DNA of 64,000 bases from Flavobacteriales bacterium (GCA_003499525.1 DNTB01000066.1:20790-84789); one strand, 5' to 3'; counted from the stretch's first letter, positions 1 to 8,835 are shown. Program-made: numbers and translations. The notes: a model not told the origin generated them from the letters alone.

Positions 1-1181
1 ATTGCTATCCGTATCATCATGGTGATGGGAGAGGTTAGAGGAATAATCGATCCCCAAAAAGCTGCCGGACTTTCAGGATTATCAACCATCATGAAAGACA
101 GGAAATAAGCAATGAGTAATGGAATGGTTACCGGCATCATGAATTGTTGAGTATCGGTATCATTGTCCACGGCTGCTCCAATGGCAGCAAATAGCGCACT
201 ATAAAGTAAATAGCCGCCAAGAAAATAGAAAAGAAACATGCCGATCATTAACGGCCAGTTGATCCTGTTGATCAAGTGGTCTTCACTGGTAATATCCATT
301 TTAGGATTTACAGCGGATTCCATGTCAATGGCACTTCCGGGAAAGCCAGGATTGGATTGAGTAATGTTTTCTACCACCGCAGCCTGAGCTGCCACCTTAT
401 CCATTTTCTTTGACATTATCAGGCTTTGTGCAGCGGTTACGAATACCACCATGAGCACTACCCAAATGAGAAACTGAGTGAGTCCTACCAGAGCTATTCC
501 GATGATTTTACCCATCATTAGCTGAAATGGTTTGATGCTGGTAACTACTACTTCAACAATTCTATTCGTCTTTTCTTCAATTACCCCCCTCATAACCTGC
601 ACTCCGTAGAGAAAAATGAAGAGGTAAATAAGTATACCGAAGAAGAAGCCAACATAAGCCTTTTCGGTGAGCACTTTCTCCTCTTTTCCTTCATCAGAAT
701 ACTTGTAAGGAATGATAGTGAAATCCGTGCGGACCTTATTATAATCTTCTCTTTCAATGCCAAATTTTTTGAGCTTCATGTTCTCAACGACAAACTCAAC
801 TTTCTTTTCTATCGACCTCAGAACCATTTTGCTTGGCTGAGATTTGAAGTAGAGTAGGGCTTTATTCGTTGCATCAATATTGGATTGTATCCACAGAAGT
901 GAGGTGTATTCTGAATTCGGAAAGATCTTTTTTGCTTCTTCAATCTCCATACTGGAGTAATCAAATTCGAAAGAATTACCGTCTTCTAGATTATCGAAAA
1001 TGGGTTGCATGTCATCGATTACCAGAATCTTTTGATACGTAGATTCCTGCAGACTTAGCCAAGTTATTAGTGCTATTCCTCCGGCTATGAGAATGGGCCC
1101 CAATACCGTCATTATGATAAATGACTTTTTTCGAACCCGTGTTAAGTATTCACGCTGGATAACGAGCCAGGTCTTATTCAT
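1..1181 (-). CDS. ABC transporter permease (ABC-2/NatB-like), 3' end cut by window start
   Basis: This is the membrane subunit of an ABC exporter of the NatB/ABC-2 type. The frame opens at an ATG (MNKTWLVIQREY) and stays open for about 393 codons to the window edge, so the C-terminus is missing; this was read directly from the bases. One membrane helix lies near residues 19-41, followed by a soluble extracytoplasmic domain of about 140 residues and then a cluster of hydrophobic segments. The last readable part (VDNPESPAAFW, SIIPLTSPITMM) is typical of the NatB family. Its start overlaps the stop of the upstream ATPase gene by 8 bp, so the two are translationally coupled. Substrate unknown; Na+ export is known for some relatives but cannot be read from this sequence. 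Confidence 0.88.
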   Translation of the reverse strand, partial: MNKTWLVIQREYLTRVRKKSFIIMTVLGPILIAGGIALITWLSLQESTYQKILVIDDMQPIFDNLEDGNSFEFDYSSMEIEEAKKIFPNSEYTSLLWIQSNIDATNKALLYFKSQPSKMVLRSIEKKVEFVVENMKLKKFGIEREDYNKVRTDFTIIPYKYSDEGKEEKVLTEKAYVGFFFGILIYLFIFLYGVQVMRGVIEEKTNRIVEVVVTSIKPFQLMMGKIIGIALVGLTQFLIWVVLMVVFVTAAQSLIMSKKMDKVAAQAAVVENITQSNPGFPGSAIDMESAVNPKMDITSEDHLINRINWPLMIGMFLFYFLGGYLLYSALFAAIGAAVDNDTDTQQFMMPVTIPLLIAYFLSFMMVDNPESPAAFWGSIIPLTSPITMMIRIA

Positions 1182-2130
1182 CGTTTGAATTATTTGAAGG
1201 GTTATTATGCTCTGAAACTACATTGATGAAAACTTCATTCATTGAAGGTAAGATTTCCCTCGCTGCATGGACTTCCACTTTTGGAATAGCTGCACTCAGG
1301 AGTTGGTTTAATGATGTTTCTTCTTTAGCCTTAATTCTGATTTTTTGCGAGCCATCACTCATTACATTTCGTTCTACAATGGATAGATTGCCATTTTTCA
1401 GAGTATCCATTGCCTCAGCATCTCCAGTGTATTCTAATTCGAAAATATTCTCTTTGTATTTTTTCCTTACTTCATTGACTTCACCCGTAAGCACAAGTTT
1501 TGAGTTATTGATCAGAGCGATGTCTTGACATATCTCTTCGACGGAGGACATATTATGGGTGGAGAATACGATTGTAATACCTTCTTTATTTAGATTAAGT
1601 ATCTCATTTTTAATAAGTTGTGTATTTATCGGGTCAAACCCTGAGAAGGGTTCATCCAAAATGAGAAGTTGAGGTTTGTGCACTACCGTTGTTACAAATT
1701 GTATTTTCTGAGCCATCCCTTTTGACAGCTCTTCTATTTTTTTGTCCCACCAGGAAATGATTTCAAATCGTTCAAACCACTCAGCCAGCGCTCGTCTGGC
1801 ATCTTTACGGGGCATACCTTTGAGCATGGCCAGATAAACGGCTTGTTCACCAACTTTCATTTTTCGATACAATCCACGTTCCTCCGGTAAATAACCGATT
1901 TTTCGGATGTCATCTCCGCTTAGGGGTCTTCCGTCGAAAAAAACACTACCTGAATCCGGAGCTGTAATTCGATTGATGATCCTGATAAGTGTTGTTTTAC
2001 CTGCTCCATTGGGGCCCAGTAGGCCAAAAACGGTTCCTTTCTCGATTTCAAGGGATACGTCCTGAAGAGCGGCTTTGGAAGCAAAAGCCTTGCTTACAGA
2101 TTCGATGTTAAGTATTGAACTCATTCCCAT
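1174..2130 (-). CDS. ABC transporter ATP-binding protein (NatA-like)
   Basis: Nucleotide-binding subunit that powers the adjacent permease. Visible motifs are the Walker A GPNGAGKTT (residues 39-47), the signature LSKGMAQ (about 135-141), the Walker B LLILDE (155-160) and the switch His in STHN (about 192). The domain after residue 220 is the C-terminal extension usual in NatA/DUF4162-type ATPases. At 318 residues it has normal length. A second in-frame ATG two codons downstream is an alternative start. The -7 promoter motif 13 bp upstream supports a start here. The permease gene overlaps its 3' end. The transported substrate is unknown. Confidence 0.93.
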   Translation of the reverse strand: MGMSSILNIESVSKAFASKAALQDVSLEIEKGTVFGLLGPNGAGKTTLIRIINRITAPDSGSVFFDGRPLSGDDIRKIGYLPEERGLYRKMKVGEQAVYLAMLKGMPRKDARRALAEWFERFEIISWWDKKIEELSKGMAQKIQFVTTVVHKPQLLILDEPFSGFDPINTQLIKNEILNLNKEGITIVFSTHNMSSVEEICQDIALINNSKLVLTGEVNEVRKKYKENIFELEYTGDAEAMDTLKNGNLSIVERNVMSDGSQKIRIKAKEETSLNQLLSAAIPKVEVHAAREILPSMNEVFINVVSEHNNPSNNSNDE

Positions 2131-2143
2131 TTTTTTGGTGCAC

Positions 2144-2151
2144 CAAACATA
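2144..2151 (-). promoter_or_regulatory. Bacteroidota -7 promoter element for the ABC exporter operon
   Basis: TATGTTTG on the minus strand matches the Bacteroidota -7 consensus TAnnTTTG, 13 bp before the ATPase start codon. No clear -33 TTG is seen at the usual 17-23 bp distance, so this rests on one element. Confidence 0.55.
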
Positions 2152-2205
2152 GGAATGATATCACGAAATAATAAGTCTCAATGTGATGATCGGAAAACCT
2201 GTATT

Positions 2206-3315
2206 CTAGCTGAAGTATTCTTTCATTCTGGAGAAAAAACTTTTTTGTCTGATGTCTTTTCCAGGAATAAAGTTCGACGAATCGCGCAATGATTCCATCA
2301 TCTCGCGTTCCTCACTACTGAGGTTTTTAGGAGTCCAGATGTTTACATGAACGAGCAGATCTCCCTTTTGATAAGAGTTAACTTCCGGCAGTCCTTTACC
2401 CTTTAGTCTTAGGATCTTACCTGCTTCAGTTCCAGCGGGTATTTTAATCTTGACTTTGCCAGTTGTTGTGGGCACTTCCGTTCCAATTCCAAGAACGGCG
2501 TCCGCGAAGTTTAGAAACAAATCATAATGTAAGTTACGTCCCTCCCGAACCAGTTCAGGGTGTGCTTTTTCTTCTATGACTACTAACAAATCGCCAGGCA
2601 CTCCACCTTTTGGCCCATCGTTTCCTTTTCCGCGGATATTTAGTTGCATCCCTTCTTCTACACCAGCCGGAATCTCTATTTCAACAATATCCTCCTTGCG
2701 AATTTGCCCGTTGGCATCTGCACCTTTTGGACGTTTATCTACGGATTGACCATCGCCATTACATGTTGGACAGGCTGAAGTAGTCTGCATTTGCCCTAAA
2801 AAGGTATTGGTTACGCGGGTCACCTGCCCTGTTCCGTTACAGGTTGGGCAAGTTTTGAAGGTTGTACCTGGAGCGTTTACGAGCTTATTGACCTTGATTT
2901 TTTTCTTTACACCTTCTGCAATTTCCTCCAAAGTAAGACTGATACGAACCCTTAAGTTAGATCCTTTAACTACTCTGGTTCGACGCCCTCCACTGCTAAA
3001 TCCACCGCTAAAAGCACCGCCGAAAATATCTCCGAATTGAGCGAAGATATCTTCCATATTCATACCACCATAACCATCGCTGGCAGCACCGCCCACTCCT
3101 GAATGACCAAATTGATCATATCGAGCACGCTTATTGGGGTCACTAAGCACCCGAAATGCTTCCGCGGCTTCTTTGAATTTTTCTTCAGCTTCTTTATCAC
3201 CCTTATTTTTATCTGGATGATATTTCATGGCCATTTTGCGATAAGCCTTTTTCAAGTCGGCTTCGCTCGCATCACTGGAAACTCCAAGTACTTCGTAATA
3301 ATCGCGCTTTGACAT
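2206..3315 (-). CDS. dnaJ: Chaperone protein DnaJ (two-motif zinc region)
   Basis: Hsp40 co-chaperone that delivers substrates to DnaK and stimulates its ATPase. The J domain covers residues 1-70 with the HPD triad at 33-35, followed by a Gly/Phe-rich linker (about 74-112), the substrate-binding domains and a C-terminal dimer part; 369 residues is normal. Canonical DnaJ has four CxxCxGxG motifs, but here only two are present (Cys156/159 and Cys182/185), so at most one zinc site can form. I recall similar shortened zinc regions in other Flavobacteriia, so this looks like a lineage trait rather than damage. It lies 8 bp after grpE on the same strand and shares its promoter. dnaK is not in the window. 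Confidence 0.96.
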   Translation of the reverse strand: MSKRDYYEVLGVSSDASEADLKKAYRKMAMKYHPDKNKGDKEAEEKFKEAAEAFRVLSDPNKRARYDQFGHSGVGGAASDGYGGMNMEDIFAQFGDIFGGAFSGGFSSGGRRTRVVKGSNLRVRISLTLEEIAEGVKKKIKVNKLVNAPGTTFKTCPTCNGTGQVTRVTNTFLGQMQTTSACPTCNGDGQSVDKRPKGADANGQIRKEDIVEIEIPAGVEEGMQLNIRGKGNDGPKGGVPGDLLVVIEEKAHPELVREGRNLHYDLFLNFADAVLGIGTEVPTTTGKVKIKIPAGTEAGKILRLKGKGLPEVNSYQKGDLLVHVNIWTPKNLSSEEREMMESLRDSSNFIPGKDIRQKSFFSRMKEYFS

Positions 3316-3323
3316 AGGCTGAT

Positions 3324-3887
3324 TTATTCTCCGACCACCACTTTTGCGTGGCGGATTATTTTATCGTTGAGGTAATATCCTTTTTCAATGACGTCAACAA
3401 TTTTCCCCTTCAGTTTTTTCTTTGGTGCCGGTATTCTGGCAACAGCCTCATGCAGGTCGGCATCAAATTCCTGATTCATTGAATCCATTGATTTTAAGCC
3501 TTTTTGCTTTAAAAGGTTCATGGTTTTGCTGTATATCAAATCCATTCCTTCTTTAACTGCCGTGCTATCTGTAGATTCCTCATTTGCTTTAATGGCTCGT
3601 TCAAAATCATCGATTATGCCTATGAGTTGAGTTATGATCTCTTCACCTGCATTCTGAATGAGTTCCATTCGCTCACGAGCATTTCTTCTTCTGAAATTTT
3701 CGAACTCGGCATAAAGTCTTAGATGCTTGTCATTAAGCTCTTCGTACTTTTTTTGCCAGTTTTCGGATTCTGTCTGTTCGGCAGTCTCACTTTCTTCTGA
3801 GACTTCTTTTCGCTGGTCTTCCAGGGCTGTTTGATCCAACTCTTCGGTCTGGTTTTTTGTTTCTTCTAGTTCCTCTTTCTCGCTCAT
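3324..3887 (-). CDS. grpE: Nucleotide exchange factor GrpE
   Basis: GrpE releases ADP from DnaK and so resets the Hsp70 cycle. The protein has 187 residues: an acidic, Glu/Gln/Thr-rich disordered N-terminus (about 1-40), a long coiled-coil helix (LYAEFENFRRRNARER) that forms the dimer stalk, and the C-terminal beta domain (HEAVARIPAP, and KVVVGE at the end). It is followed 8 bp later by dnaJ, a common stress-response pair. The upstream 120 bp carry a promoter whose spacer is filled by a 13-bp palindrome, which suggests repressor control. No CIRCE element is visible. Confidence 0.96.
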   Translation of the reverse strand: MSEKEELEETKNQTEELDQTALEDQRKEVSEESETAEQTESENWQKKYEELNDKHLRLYAEFENFRRRNARERMELIQNAGEEIITQLIGIIDDFERAIKANEESTDSTAVKEGMDLIYSKTMNLLKQKGLKSMDSMNQEFDADLHEAVARIPAPKKKLKGKIVDVIEKGYYLNDKIIRHAKVVVGE

Positions 3888-3894
3888 CTCGAAT

Positions 3895-3924
3895 TATAAT
3901 TACCGATTGTGTCACAATGATCAA
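3895..3924 (-). promoter_or_regulatory. Probable grpE-dnaJ promoter
   Basis: On the minus strand a T-run ending in TTG (3924-3922) is followed after exactly 19 bp by TAATTATA (3902-3895), which matches the TAnn half of the Bacteroidota -7 element but not the TTTG half. The element ends 7 bp before the grpE ATG, so transcription would begin at or just before the start codon. Weak -7 sequences fit a regulated promoter. Confidence 0.45.
3906..3918. promoter_or_regulatory. Perfect 13-bp palindrome, candidate operator of grpE-dnaJ
   Basis: ATTGTGTCACAAT has 6-bp arms that are perfect inverted repeats around one central base. It sits inside the 19-bp spacer between the proposed -33 and -7 elements, the position where a bound repressor would block RNA polymerase. 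A second odd palindrome, GACAAATTGTC, lies upstream at 3949-3959. No regulator is identified. Confidence 0.4.
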
Positions 3925-4007
3925 AAAACCTTCCATTATCCCACGATCGACAAATTGTCACGGGTGCCATCGGTTTTTGTAAAAATGACGTAAGTCTGTC
4001 AGTAAAT

Positions 4008-4598
4008 CTATTGCTCGTAAGATTTCAGGACGTCAACAAGCTTTTGTGATCTTAAGTTTTTCGCCACAATGATTCCTTCACCGTTGATTAGGAAACTTGC
4101 TGGAATAGCGCGAACACCATATTGTGCTGCCGCTGCATTTTGCCATCCTTTCAGATCGCTAACATGCCATTTCCAGCTGAGATTATCTTGTTTAATGGCT
4201 CCTTTCCATCTTTCGGCATTGTTATCCAAGGAAACACCAAAAACAGTAAACCCTTCCGCGCCCTCAAATTTGGCATTTTTGAAGGTTTGGTATGCCCTTA
4301 CGACATTCGGATTCTCTCTTCTACATGGTCCACACCAAGAAGCCCAAAAATCGATCAGTACCATTTTACCTCTGAGTTCAGAGAGTTTCATAGTTTCACC
4401 GGAGGGAGATTTCATTTCAATATCAGGGGCCTGATTTCCAATTTTAGTACCTACAACTTTCGATGGTTCCTGACTTTCTTGCTCGGCTTCCATGAGGTTA
4501 TTTGATACTACTTGGGGTTCATTCACGATTGGTTTTCCTGATCCACAAGAAAATACAACCGCGCTCAGGACCAAGATGACTATATACAGATATTGCAT
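4008..4598 (-). CDS. TlpA/ResA-like thioredoxin-fold lipoprotein
   Basis: Membrane-anchored thiol-disulfide oxidoreductase acting outside the cytoplasm. The N-terminus is a lipoprotein signal with lipobox VVFSC (Cys18). After a linker rich in Gln/Glu comes a thioredoxin-like domain (about 50-196) with the redox motif WCGPC at 88-92 and the cis-Pro region RAIPASF. The 196-residue length fits the ResA/TlpA class. It follows murA by 15 bp and is probably cotranscribed with DUF4290-murA. Its catalytic domain is closely similar to that of the second TlpA-like gene at 46947-48080 (shared FWASWC, RENPNVV/IENPNVV, VSDLKGWQ), which indicates paralogy. Partner proteins are unknown. Confidence 0.9.
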   Translation of the reverse strand: MQYLYIVILVLSAVVFSCGSGKPIVNEPQVVSNNLMEAEQESQEPSKVVGTKIGNQAPDIEMKSPSGETMKLSELRGKMVLIDFWASWCGPCRRENPNVVRAYQTFKNAKFEGAEGFTVFGVSLDNNAERWKGAIKQDNLSWKWHVSDLKGWQNAAAAQYGVRAIPASFLINGEGIIVAKNLRSQKLVDVLKSYEQ

Positions 4599-4613
4599 GG
4601 CTTTATTTTGTTT

Positions 4614-5921
4614 TCAGTTTATACGTTTAATTTCTGCTCCCAGTTTGCGCAGTCTGCTATCGATGTTTTGATACCCCCTGTCAATTTGATCCACATTGTG
4701 AATAAGACTCTTGCCTTCGGCCGAAAGTGCGGCAATCAGAAGGGAAACTCCGGCTCTTATATCAGGAGTAGTCATTTGTATACCTCTTAATGGCACCTGA
4801 CGGTTTAATCCAATAACCGTTGCCCGATGTGGGTCACAAAGGATAATCTGTGCACCCATATCTATTAGTTTATCCACAAAGAATAGGCGGCTTTCAAACA
4901 TTTTTTGATGGATCAATACACTTCCTTTCGCTTGAGTTGCAACCACTAAAACGATACTTAATAGGTCTGGAGTGAATCCTGGCCAGGGCGCATCTGCAAT
5001 GGTCAGGATCGAACCGTCGATAAAAGTTTCGATCTCGTAGTTATTCTGCCGGGGTATGATGAGGTCATCGTCCCTGCGTACCATACTGATGCCCAGTTTT
5101 TCAAATGTTGAAGGGATGATGCCTAGATGTTCGTATCCTACATTTTTTATAGTGATTTCTGAATTGGTCATTGCGGCCAAGCCGATGAAACTGCCTATTT
5201 CAATCATGTCCGGTAGGATGCGATGTTTAGTACCCTTTAGTTTCTTTACACCTTTGATTGTGAGCAGATTAGATCCTACTCCGGAGATGTTTGCTCCCAT
5301 GGAATTCAGCATTCGGCACAACTGCTGTAAATAGGGCTCACAAGCTGAATTGTATATTGTAGTAGTGCCCTCAGCAAGTGCAGCGGCCATGACAACGTTG
5401 GCCGTCCCGGTAACACTTGCCTCGTCGAGAAGCATGTTCGCACCTCTTAGTTTATTTCCTTTGATGTGATAGAAATTGTCATAAGTATCAAAGTCAAACC
5501 GGGCTCCTAACTTTTCGAATCCGATAAAATGAGTATCCAATCTCCTTCTCCCAATTTTATCTCCACCGGGTCGCGGTATAGCCCCTACTCCAAATCTTGC
5601 GAGCATGGGCCCTACGATCATGATCGATCCCCTTAGAGCGCCACCTTTTTTTCGAAAATCATCCGACTGCAGGTATTTCAAATCGACTTCATCAGCCACG
5701 AACTCATAGGTATCATCACATATTTTATTCACTTTAACTCCAAGAGAAGCTAAAAGGTCTATGAGTTTGATGACATCAACAATATTCGGGATATTGGATA
5801 TTGTAACCTTCTCATCGGTTAATAAAACTGCACATAGAATTTGAAGGGCCTCGTTTTTTGCACCTTGTGGTACGATTTCGCCTTTTAGCTGTTTACCCCC
5901 AGTTACTTCAAAAGAACTCAT
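4614..5921 (-). CDS. murA: UDP-N-acetylglucosamine 1-carboxyvinyltransferase MurA (Asp variant)
   Basis: Catalyses the first committed step of peptidoglycan synthesis, adding enolpyruvate from PEP to UDP-GlcNAc in the cytoplasm. The 435-residue protein has the two-lobed EPSP-synthase fold, Lys22 in the GAKNEAL motif and the loop RPGGDKIGRR around residue 121. In most MurA enzymes this loop carries a catalytic Cys (PGGC, Cys115 in E. coli), the target of fosfomycin. Here it is Asp121, as in mycobacterial MurA, and such Asp forms are known to be active and fosfomycin-insensitive. It starts 3 bp after the DUF4290 gene and is followed by a TlpA-like lipoprotein gene, so the three form an operon. 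Confidence 0.97.
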   Translation of the reverse strand: MSSFEVTGGKQLKGEIVPQGAKNEALQILCAVLLTDEKVTISNIPNIVDVIKLIDLLASLGVKVNKICDDTYEFVADEVDLKYLQSDDFRKKGGALRGSIMIVGPMLARFGVGAIPRPGGDKIGRRRLDTHFIGFEKLGARFDFDTYDNFYHIKGNKLRGANMLLDEASVTGTANVVMAAALAEGTTTIYNSACEPYLQQLCRMLNSMGANISGVGSNLLTIKGVKKLKGTKHRILPDMIEIGSFIGLAAMTNSEITIKNVGYEHLGIIPSTFEKLGISMVRRDDDLIIPRQNNYEIETFIDGSILTIADAPWPGFTPDLLSIVLVVATQAKGSVLIHQKMFESRLFFVDKLIDMGAQIILCDPHRATVIGLNRQVPLRGIQMTTPDIRAGVSLLIAALSAEGKSLIHNVDQIDRGYQNIDSRLRKLGAEIKRIN

Positions 5922-5924
5922 TGG

Positions 5925-6530
5925 TTAAGATTTTCGATGCTTTTTTCTGGATGTATGACGTGTTTTTTTCTTAGTTGACCTCAGAAATTCTGCAGCATCT
6001 ATCAATTCTGCATTTTCTGGTTTCTTGAGCTGTCCTTCACTTAATTCCCGTATGTTATCCCAAATCACTTCATCGTTGACCGATTCTCGGTTCCATTTGA
6101 GATAAAGTTTTTTCATCATATTGGCAATCAATATTATAAGTGCATCCTTTTCAGCTCCATCATCGAATTTTATGGCTTCTTTTATTAGTTCCTGGGTTGC
6201 CTTACCATAATGCCGATAACGAATTTGATGCGTTGGATAACTCAGGCTTTGAGGTTTTTGGTTGTATTCTTCTCGCGTTGGAGGGGGAAAGGGGCTATCA
6301 ATATCCAATTCAAAATCAGCCATGATAAACAAGTGGTCCCAAAGTCTTTGGGTATTTTCCTCGTTATTCTTGATTTGAGGATTTACCTGCCTCATGAGCC
6401 TGATTAAAGATGCTGCTGCTTTGTTTCGCTCGCCTTTATCTTTTAATTCTTTTAAGTAGTCTACGAGTTGCTGGATATTTCTTCCATATTCCGGTAGCGC
6501 GAGCATCTCGCGATGCGTATTATATTCCAT
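5925..6530 (-). CDS. DUF4290 domain-containing protein
   Basis: A 201-residue cytoplasmic protein of the Bacteroidota-specific DUF4290 family, recognised from its N-terminus (MEYNTHREMLALPEYGRNIQ) and the conserved block with MMKKLYLKWNRESV. No catalytic motif is visible and no function is known. The last 20 residues are strongly basic (Lys/Arg/His-rich), which suggests nucleic-acid or membrane contact but proves nothing. It lies 3 bp before murA and behind its own promoter, and this pairing with murA is common in the phylum, hinting at a link to cell-wall synthesis or division. Confidence 0.85.
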   Translation of the reverse strand: MEYNTHREMLALPEYGRNIQQLVDYLKELKDKGERNKAAASLIRLMRQVNPQIKNNEENTQRLWDHLFIMADFELDIDSPFPPPTREEYNQKPQSLSYPTHQIRYRHYGKATQELIKEAIKFDDGAEKDALIILIANMMKKLYLKWNRESVNDEVIWDNIRELSEGQLKKPENAELIDAAEFLRSTKKKTRHTSRKKHRKS

Positions 6531-6546
6531 ACCATTGATTATGCCG

Positions 6547-6554
6547 CAAAAGTA
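6547..6554 (-). promoter_or_regulatory. -7 promoter element for DUF4290-murA-TlpA
   Basis: TACTTTTG on the minus strand fits TAnnTTTG exactly and ends 16 bp before the DUF4290 start codon. It lies in the 54-bp gap after the helicase gene. No convincing -33 TTG at the right spacing. Confidence 0.55.
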
Positions 6555-6584
6555 ATCGAATCGGCCTCCATTGAAAGTATCAAC

Positions 6585-8831
6585 TCATGAAATCACATCC
6601 AATCGTGCAAACTTTAGCAGAAGCTGTTTTCTGCCGGCGGTTTCAAAGTCTACTGTAGCCTTTTGATTTGGAGGGTACCCTTCGATCATTAGTATCTTGC
6701 CTTTACCAAAGCGCTCATGCCTTACAGTATTGCCTGGAGCTAACGTGGTGGTGCCTTCATTTTTTGATGCTGATGCGGAGCGCACAGGCCTGAGATTCTT
6801 TTTTTTCCAATCGGTCTTAATGGATTTCTCGGTTGGCTTGTTTCTTGGTTCTCGGGCTTGAATATGCGAAGTAGCTGTTTGATTGTCCACATATTGCATG
6901 TCTATTTCAGATAAAAATCTGCTGGGTTCGGAAGCATTAAGATTACCCCATTTATACCGCATCTGTGCAAACGATAGATGTACCTCCTTTTCGGCCCTTG
7001 TAAGCGCAACGTAGAAGAGACGACGTTCTTCCTCAAGCTCACTTCTCGATCCTATAGACAACATGGATGGAAAAAGATTCTCTTCAAGACCGGTAACATA
7101 GACATATGGGAATTCCAGACCCTTGCTGGCATGTATTGTCATGAGATTCACACTGTCTTTTTTGTTCTTTTCTTCGTCATCCTGATCTGTCAGCAAAGGA
7201 ATATCCTGAAGATAGGATGGAAGAGAAATATCATCTTCTTCAAGAGCACTATCCACAAAGTCCTTCATGCTGTTCAGCAATTCCTGAAGATTTTCATAAC
7301 GGCTAACACCTTCAACACTCTTATCGTTGTTCATTTCCCGTAGGAGTCCGGTTGTGGTGGCAATAGTTCTTCCTACTTCATAAGCATCTTTAGATTCAAC
7401 CAATTTTTGAAAAGTTTCAATCATATCCACAAACCCGTTGATACGATTAATAGTGGCTTTGCCTAAAATGCTTTGAAGTTTTCCTGGCTGACTGATCAAC
7501 CACCATAAGCTCTGATCCATCGATGCAGCCTGAGCATTCAGTTTATCCATTGTTGTAGCTCCAATACCTCTGGCTGGATAGTTAATAATGCGTTTTAATG
7601 CATCATCATCATCGGTGTTGACTACCAGTCGGAAATAGGCCAGGAGATCCTTGATCTCTTTTCGTTGATAGAATGATAGCCCTCCGTAGATTACATAGGG
7701 AATATTCAGCTTTCGCAATGCATCTTCCATAGCCCTCGATTGAGCATTGGTTCTGTAGAGTATTGCAAAATCTCTATTGTGAGCTCTTTTAGTGTTTTTT
7801 AGATGAAAAATGCTGTAAGCCACGTTCATAGCTTCTTCGTTATCCGAAATAGCGCTTGTAAGTTTGATTTTTTCGCCGTCAGGATTTTGGGTGTACACAT
7901 CCTTTTTTATCTGCTCCACATTCTGACGGATCAGACTATTGGCAGCTTCTACAATCTGCGGGGTGCTTCTATAGTTTTGTTCCAGTTTGAAGACCTTAAC
8001 ATTGTCATAATCTCTCTGGAAGTTTAAAATATTTTGAATATTGGCACCTCGAAAAGAATAAATACTCTGGGCGTCATCACCAACTACACAAATATTTTCG
8101 AAGCGAGCCGAAAGGGCTTTTACGATGAGGTATTGCGAAAAGTTTGTATCCTGATACTCATCGACCAGAATGTATCGAAATTTGTCTTGATATTTATAGA
8201 GAATGTCATCATGATCTCGAAGAAGGATATTCATATTAAAAAGTAAATCATCAAAATCCATTGCTCCTGACCGAAATAATCTTTTCTGGTATTCCTTGTA
8301 CAGGACTCCCAATTCAGGTTTTTTAGACTGAATGTCTTCTTTTTGGATAGTTGCATTATTCAAATAGGCCTCTGGTGAAAGCAAATTGTTCTTAGCCATA
8401 GATATCCGATGAAGCACAAGATTGGGCTTGTACACCTTGTCATCTAACAACCTTTCTTTGAGCATCGATTTTATGACTCTTTTCGAGTCATCCGTATCAT
8501 ATATAGTAAAGTTGTTTGGGTACCCCAGAAGTTCTGATTCAATCCTTAGAATTCTTGCAAAGACGCTATGAAATGTTCCCATCCATAAATTCCGTGAATA
8601 GGTTTCACCAACTAAATCGCCTATTCGGTCCTTCATTTCACGTGCGGCTTTGTTCGTGAACGTAAGAGCCAGTATATTAAATGGCGAAATTCCTTTGTGA
8701 ATGAGATAGGCTATTCTGAACGTTAGTACCCTTGTTTTGCCCGAACCTGCCCCGGCAATAACCATTGAAGGCCCTTCTGTATGTTCTACAGCCTGAACTT
8801 GTGTCTCATTTAGGTGCTGACTTAAATCCAT
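6585..8831 (-). CDS. UvrD/PcrA-type ATP-dependent DNA helicase
   Basis: Superfamily 1A 3'-5' helicase for nucleotide excision and mismatch repair and for clearing replication blocks. The motifs are in order: Walker A AGAGSGKT (26-33), motif Ia TFTNKAA, motif II DEYQDTN (224-230), motif III GDDAQSIYSFRGA (from 251), motif IV QNYRST, motif V TIHASKGLEF and motif VI VALTRA. The C-terminus after a basic linker ends in a Tudor-like domain (HERFGKGKI ... RKQLLLKFA) that in PcrA binds RNA polymerase. At 748 residues it is a full-length UvrD/PcrA. A -7 promoter motif sits 4 bp before the ATG, so the mRNA may be leaderless. I do not choose between the names uvrD and pcrA. Confidence 0.96.
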   Translation of the reverse strand: MDLSQHLNETQVQAVEHTEGPSMVIAGAGSGKTRVLTFRIAYLIHKGISPFNILALTFTNKAAREMKDRIGDLVGETYSRNLWMGTFHSVFARILRIESELLGYPNNFTIYDTDDSKRVIKSMLKERLLDDKVYKPNLVLHRISMAKNNLLSPEAYLNNATIQKEDIQSKKPELGVLYKEYQKRLFRSGAMDFDDLLFNMNILLRDHDDILYKYQDKFRYILVDEYQDTNFSQYLIVKALSARFENICVVGDDAQSIYSFRGANIQNILNFQRDYDNVKVFKLEQNYRSTPQIVEAANSLIRQNVEQIKKDVYTQNPDGEKIKLTSAISDNEEAMNVAYSIFHLKNTKRAHNRDFAILYRTNAQSRAMEDALRKLNIPYVIYGGLSFYQRKEIKDLLAYFRLVVNTDDDDALKRIINYPARGIGATTMDKLNAQAASMDQSLWWLISQPGKLQSILGKATINRINGFVDMIETFQKLVESKDAYEVGRTIATTTGLLREMNNDKSVEGVSRYENLQELLNSMKDFVDSALEEDDISLPSYLQDIPLLTDQDDEEKNKKDSVNLMTIHASKGLEFPYVYVTGLEENLFPSMLSIGSRSELEEERRLFYVALTRAEKEVHLSFAQMRYKWGNLNASEPSRFLSEIDMQYVDNQTATSHIQAREPRNKPTEKSIKTDWKKKNLRPVRSASASKNEGTTTLAPGNTVRHERFGKGKILMIEGYPPNQKATVDFETAGRKQLLLKFARLDVIS

Positions 8832-8835
8832 CCGG

